DNA of 6,739 nucleotides from Xanthobacteraceae bacterium (GTDB lineage: Bacteria; Pseudomonadota; Alphaproteobacteria; Rhizobiales; Xanthobacteraceae). Made by a program: the position numbers and the translations under genes. The DNA lies in NCBI GenBank assembly GCA_030037185.1, contig JASHRR010000457.1:1-6739 (forward strand), in the 5' to 3' direction. Under the pieces are notes generated by a model, which saw nothing but the letters and a program-made list of their open reading frames with translations, did no database searches and was not told the DNA's origin. This document shows positions 5,540-6,739 of the stretch, piece by piece (within the stretch, counting starts at the first letter, position 1; the number at the start of each line of letters is the position of its first letter).

Positions 5540-6004
5540 TCATGACAGCAAGAAATCTCTCCCAGCATACTCGCGTGTACCACGTGCAAGGCACGGCGGC
5601 ATCGTCATCCGCTCTCCATTTCGAGAGCAAGGTCCCGATCTTCCGTCCCCAATTGCCGCGGGAGATTGGGACCGCTTACGCTTCTTTGAGGCTGTGCCTG
5701 TTTCCACCGCGGTATCGCCGAACACTTTTACCGAGTCATCATGGTCGAAGGCGACCGTATCACCCCGCTTCATAAAGGGGATGAAGTAGACGCGAATTGT
5801 TTCTCTTCCGTCGAGCGGCTTTTCGTTGCCTCCCGTAGATAAGAGCCTCGCATCTTGGTCGTAAAGTTGCGAGAGTCGGTCGGCATCATGTGAATTGAAA
5901 GTCCTGATCCATTCTTCGAATCGTGCATGAACGTCTTCCGCTGGTCCGGCGCACGCAATTCCAGCAGTAAGCATGAAACAGCAGGCGGCAAAGACTATCT
6001 TCAT
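5540..6004 (-). CDS. Exported NTF2/SnoaL-like protein with an abnormal C-terminus
   Basis: The start at 6004 is preferred over an ATG at 6037 because it places a signal peptide at the N-terminus (MKIVFAACCFMLTAGIACA) and follows AAGGGACAAGAGAG. The mature protein reads EDVHARFEEWIRTFNSHDAD, RLSQLYDQDARLLSTGGN, then GRETIRVYFIPFMKRG and VKVFGDTAVETGT. This is the usual front two-thirds of an NTF2-fold SnoaL/CaMKII-association-like protein: an amphipathic helix with an N-x-HD turn, then strands that line a ligand pocket. Family members normally continue with strands such as F-x-Y-x-R-DGxWxI-x-HHS. Here, from residue 105 (about 5692) to 154, there is only an Arg/Ser/Gly-rich tail without those strands. 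I infer a rearrangement or frameshift that replaced the 3' end, so folding is doubtful. Function of intact relatives varies. Confidence 0.75.
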   Translation of the reverse strand: MKIVFAACCFMLTAGIACAGPAEDVHARFEEWIRTFNSHDADRLSQLYDQDARLLSTGGNEKPLDGRETIRVYFIPFMKRGDTVAFDHDDSVKVFGDTAVETGTASKKRKRSQSPAAIGDGRSGPCSRNGERMTMPPCLARGTREYAGRDFLLS

Positions 6005-6025
6005 CTCTCTTGTCCCTTCGATAGG

Positions 6026-6052
6026 CTGCGCCGCCATCGCACGATGGCGCAG
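6026..6052. repeat. Strong bulged hairpin between two genes
   Basis: CTGCGCC (6026-6032) pairs with GGCGCAG (6046-6052), and ATCG (6036-6039) pairs with CGAT (6042-6045). A GCC bulge on the left side and a 2-base turn remain. Seen as CGCCATCG/CGATGGCG it is also a perfect 8-base dyad. It lies 16 bases past the stop of the gene ending at 6069 and 21 bases before the start at 6004. No T run follows on the minus strand, so it is not a canonical terminator. Confidence 0.5.
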
Positions 6053-6068
6053 AAAAGCGAGGTAGTGA

Positions 6069-6308
6069 TCAGTTTCCGGGACAGCTAAAGACGCCGCGCA
6101 TGCGTCCGCAAGCGCCCCTCACCTCGTCGATGCGGCCGTATGAGCCCCAGACCGGACCAGCAGTGCGAGGACCGAGCGGCGCGAGGTAGACCGGTGTCGG
6201 TGCCCGTGCCAGTACCGGCGCCAGATGGTGGCGATGGTGATGACGTTTCGCCGCGAAGCATGGCGAAGCAGCGGACACGAGTGCGAGTGTAAAACAAAAG
6301 GTCTTCAT
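6069..6308 (-). CDS. Small exported His-rich protein, 79 residues
   Basis: The ATG at 6308 begins a clear signal peptide (MKTFCFTLALVSAASPCFA). A TTG three bases upstream (6311) is an alternative start that sits closer to the GGAG box (7 instead of 10 bases). The mature protein opens with a His/Arg cluster (AKRHHHRHH, about residues 20-28), followed by a Pro/Ala-rich section (about 29-58) and the tail RIDEVRGACGRMRGVFSCPGN. The two Cys in that tail could form a disulfide. Small exported proteins ending ACGxxRGxFxCPG are, from memory, common hypothetical proteins in Bradyrhizobium. The His cluster could bind metal, but this is only inference. The binding-site region is itself a small palindrome (GGAGA-A-TCTCC, 6312-6322), which might hide it in a hairpin. 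The gene precedes the NTF2-like gene on the same strand by 64 bases. Confidence 0.75.
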   Translation of the reverse strand: MKTFCFTLALVSAASPCFAAKRHHHRHHLAPVLARAPTPVYLAPLGPRTAGPVWGSYGRIDEVRGACGRMRGVFSCPGN

Positions 6309-6520
6309 CAAGGAGAATCTCCATCGGCGAGCCGATCTCGCCCCACAACGCCGCGGTAACGGCGCTGAAGGCCGCGCTCAGTCCGCCGCTGCTGTCGACC
6401 GAGGTATAAAGAAGGATGCGCCGACGTAGATCATGATTGTCCCGCCGATCCTAAGCGTGCATCTGCAATGCGAACGTCATAACATAAACTTAACTTATCC
6501 GTAATCTTGTCGCAGCGGCA

Positions 6521-6534
6521 TTAATTCGAATTAA
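6521..6534. promoter_or_regulatory. 14-base perfect palindrome, possible operator
   Basis: TTAATTCGAATTAA is a perfect palindrome in an AT-rich intergenic stretch (about 6480-6540) and overlaps the stop codon of the small gene ending at 6531. It lies about 210 bases upstream of the gene starting at 6308 on the same strand. It could be a dimeric regulator site. Chance in AT-rich DNA is the alternative. Confidence 0.35.
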
Positions 6535-6739
6535 CAATTCCGCAAGCCATGCGCCGCCATCGCTGGCGGTGCAGCGGCCGGGATGTGTTGCCATCCGGCA
6601 GGTGGATCACCCTCGCCGGGATGGTCAAGGGGTAGCTTTGTTCCTTCTACCAACGCCAGCAATATGAGCTGCACGATGCGCTCCAAGCGCTCCATTCGTG
6701 CTTCAATCGCCGTTTGGTCGGCGTCGATAACTTCCGTCA
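6531..6739 (-). CDS. Small protein, about 69 residues, start at the window edge
   Basis: The minus strand reads TEVIDADQTAIEARMERLER, IVQLILLALVEGTKLPLD, HPGEGDPPAGWQHIPAAAPP and ends GLRNC with TAA at 6531-6533. The two edge bases are TG, so an ATG start one base outside the window is very likely, giving 69 residues. The N-terminal 35 residues look like one amphipathic or coiled helix (ARMERLERIVQLILLALVEG) followed by a Pro/Gly/Ala-rich, probably disordered tail. There is no signal peptide. I do not recognise the family. Regularly spaced hydrophobic residues suggest oligomerisation or a partner-binding helix. The composition is normal coding sequence, so it is likely a real gene. Confidence 0.6.
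   Translation of the reverse strand, partial: TEVIDADQTAIEARMERLERIVQLILLALVEGTKLPLDHPGEGDPPAGWQHIPAAAPPAMAAHGLRNC

Noticed and set aside
6028..6563. 13-base repeat GCGCCGCCATCGC at 6028-6040 and 6551-6563
   Set aside because: One copy is in a hairpin and the other in a coding region. Low complexity and GC richness make chance likely, and no other copies were noticed.

Overview
The window looks like a decaying accessory stretch of a GC-rich alphaproteobacterial chromosome, most likely Bradyrhizobium or a close relative in the Rhizobiales. That assignment is inference. It rests on the types of small secreted proteins recognised (GYD-domain, NTF2/SnoaL-like, barrel-like with a GGTGRLAGIQG motif, and a VHLVNPKTGK zinc-ribbon remnant) and on codon use. 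No rRNA, complete tRNA, CRISPR array, transposase or complete known defence system was found.

Layout. 1-814 (minus) is the 5' part of a conserved secreted or membrane-anchored protein of unknown function. 815-1640 holds no gene I can name, only one arginine-rich ORF with an internal stop. 1642-3327 (minus) is a row of small exported-protein genes that are partly broken. In transcription order they are a GYD-domain gene (3327-2898) killed by a nonsense codon and a one-base insertion; a short signal-peptide gene with an apparent frameshift (2867-2762); an intact 96-residue Cys-containing exported protein (2672-2382); a deletion remnant (2328-2215) of a paralogue of the next gene; and an intact 171-residue barrel-like exported protein (2157-1642).

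3328-4393 is mostly gene-free, with several inverted repeats and one doubtful ORF. 4394-4622 (minus) is the remnant of a zinc-ribbon-like small protein. It abuts a 5'-truncated phage-type fragment (4612-5013, plus), so a recombination junction probably lies near 4605-4625. 5014-5539 is gene-free but carries four strong stem-loop regions. 5540-6004 (minus) is an exported NTF2/SnoaL-like protein whose C-terminal third does not look like the family. 6069-6308 (minus) is a small His-rich exported protein. 6531-6739 (minus) is a nearly complete 69-residue protein whose start codon lies at the window edge, with a 14-bp perfect palindrome over its stop codon.

The genes do not form an obvious pathway. 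The common theme is small proteins with signal peptides, many inactivated, next to a phage scrap. This fits the eroded edge of a genomic island better than a working new system. The least explained signal is the stem-loop cluster at 5161-5469.
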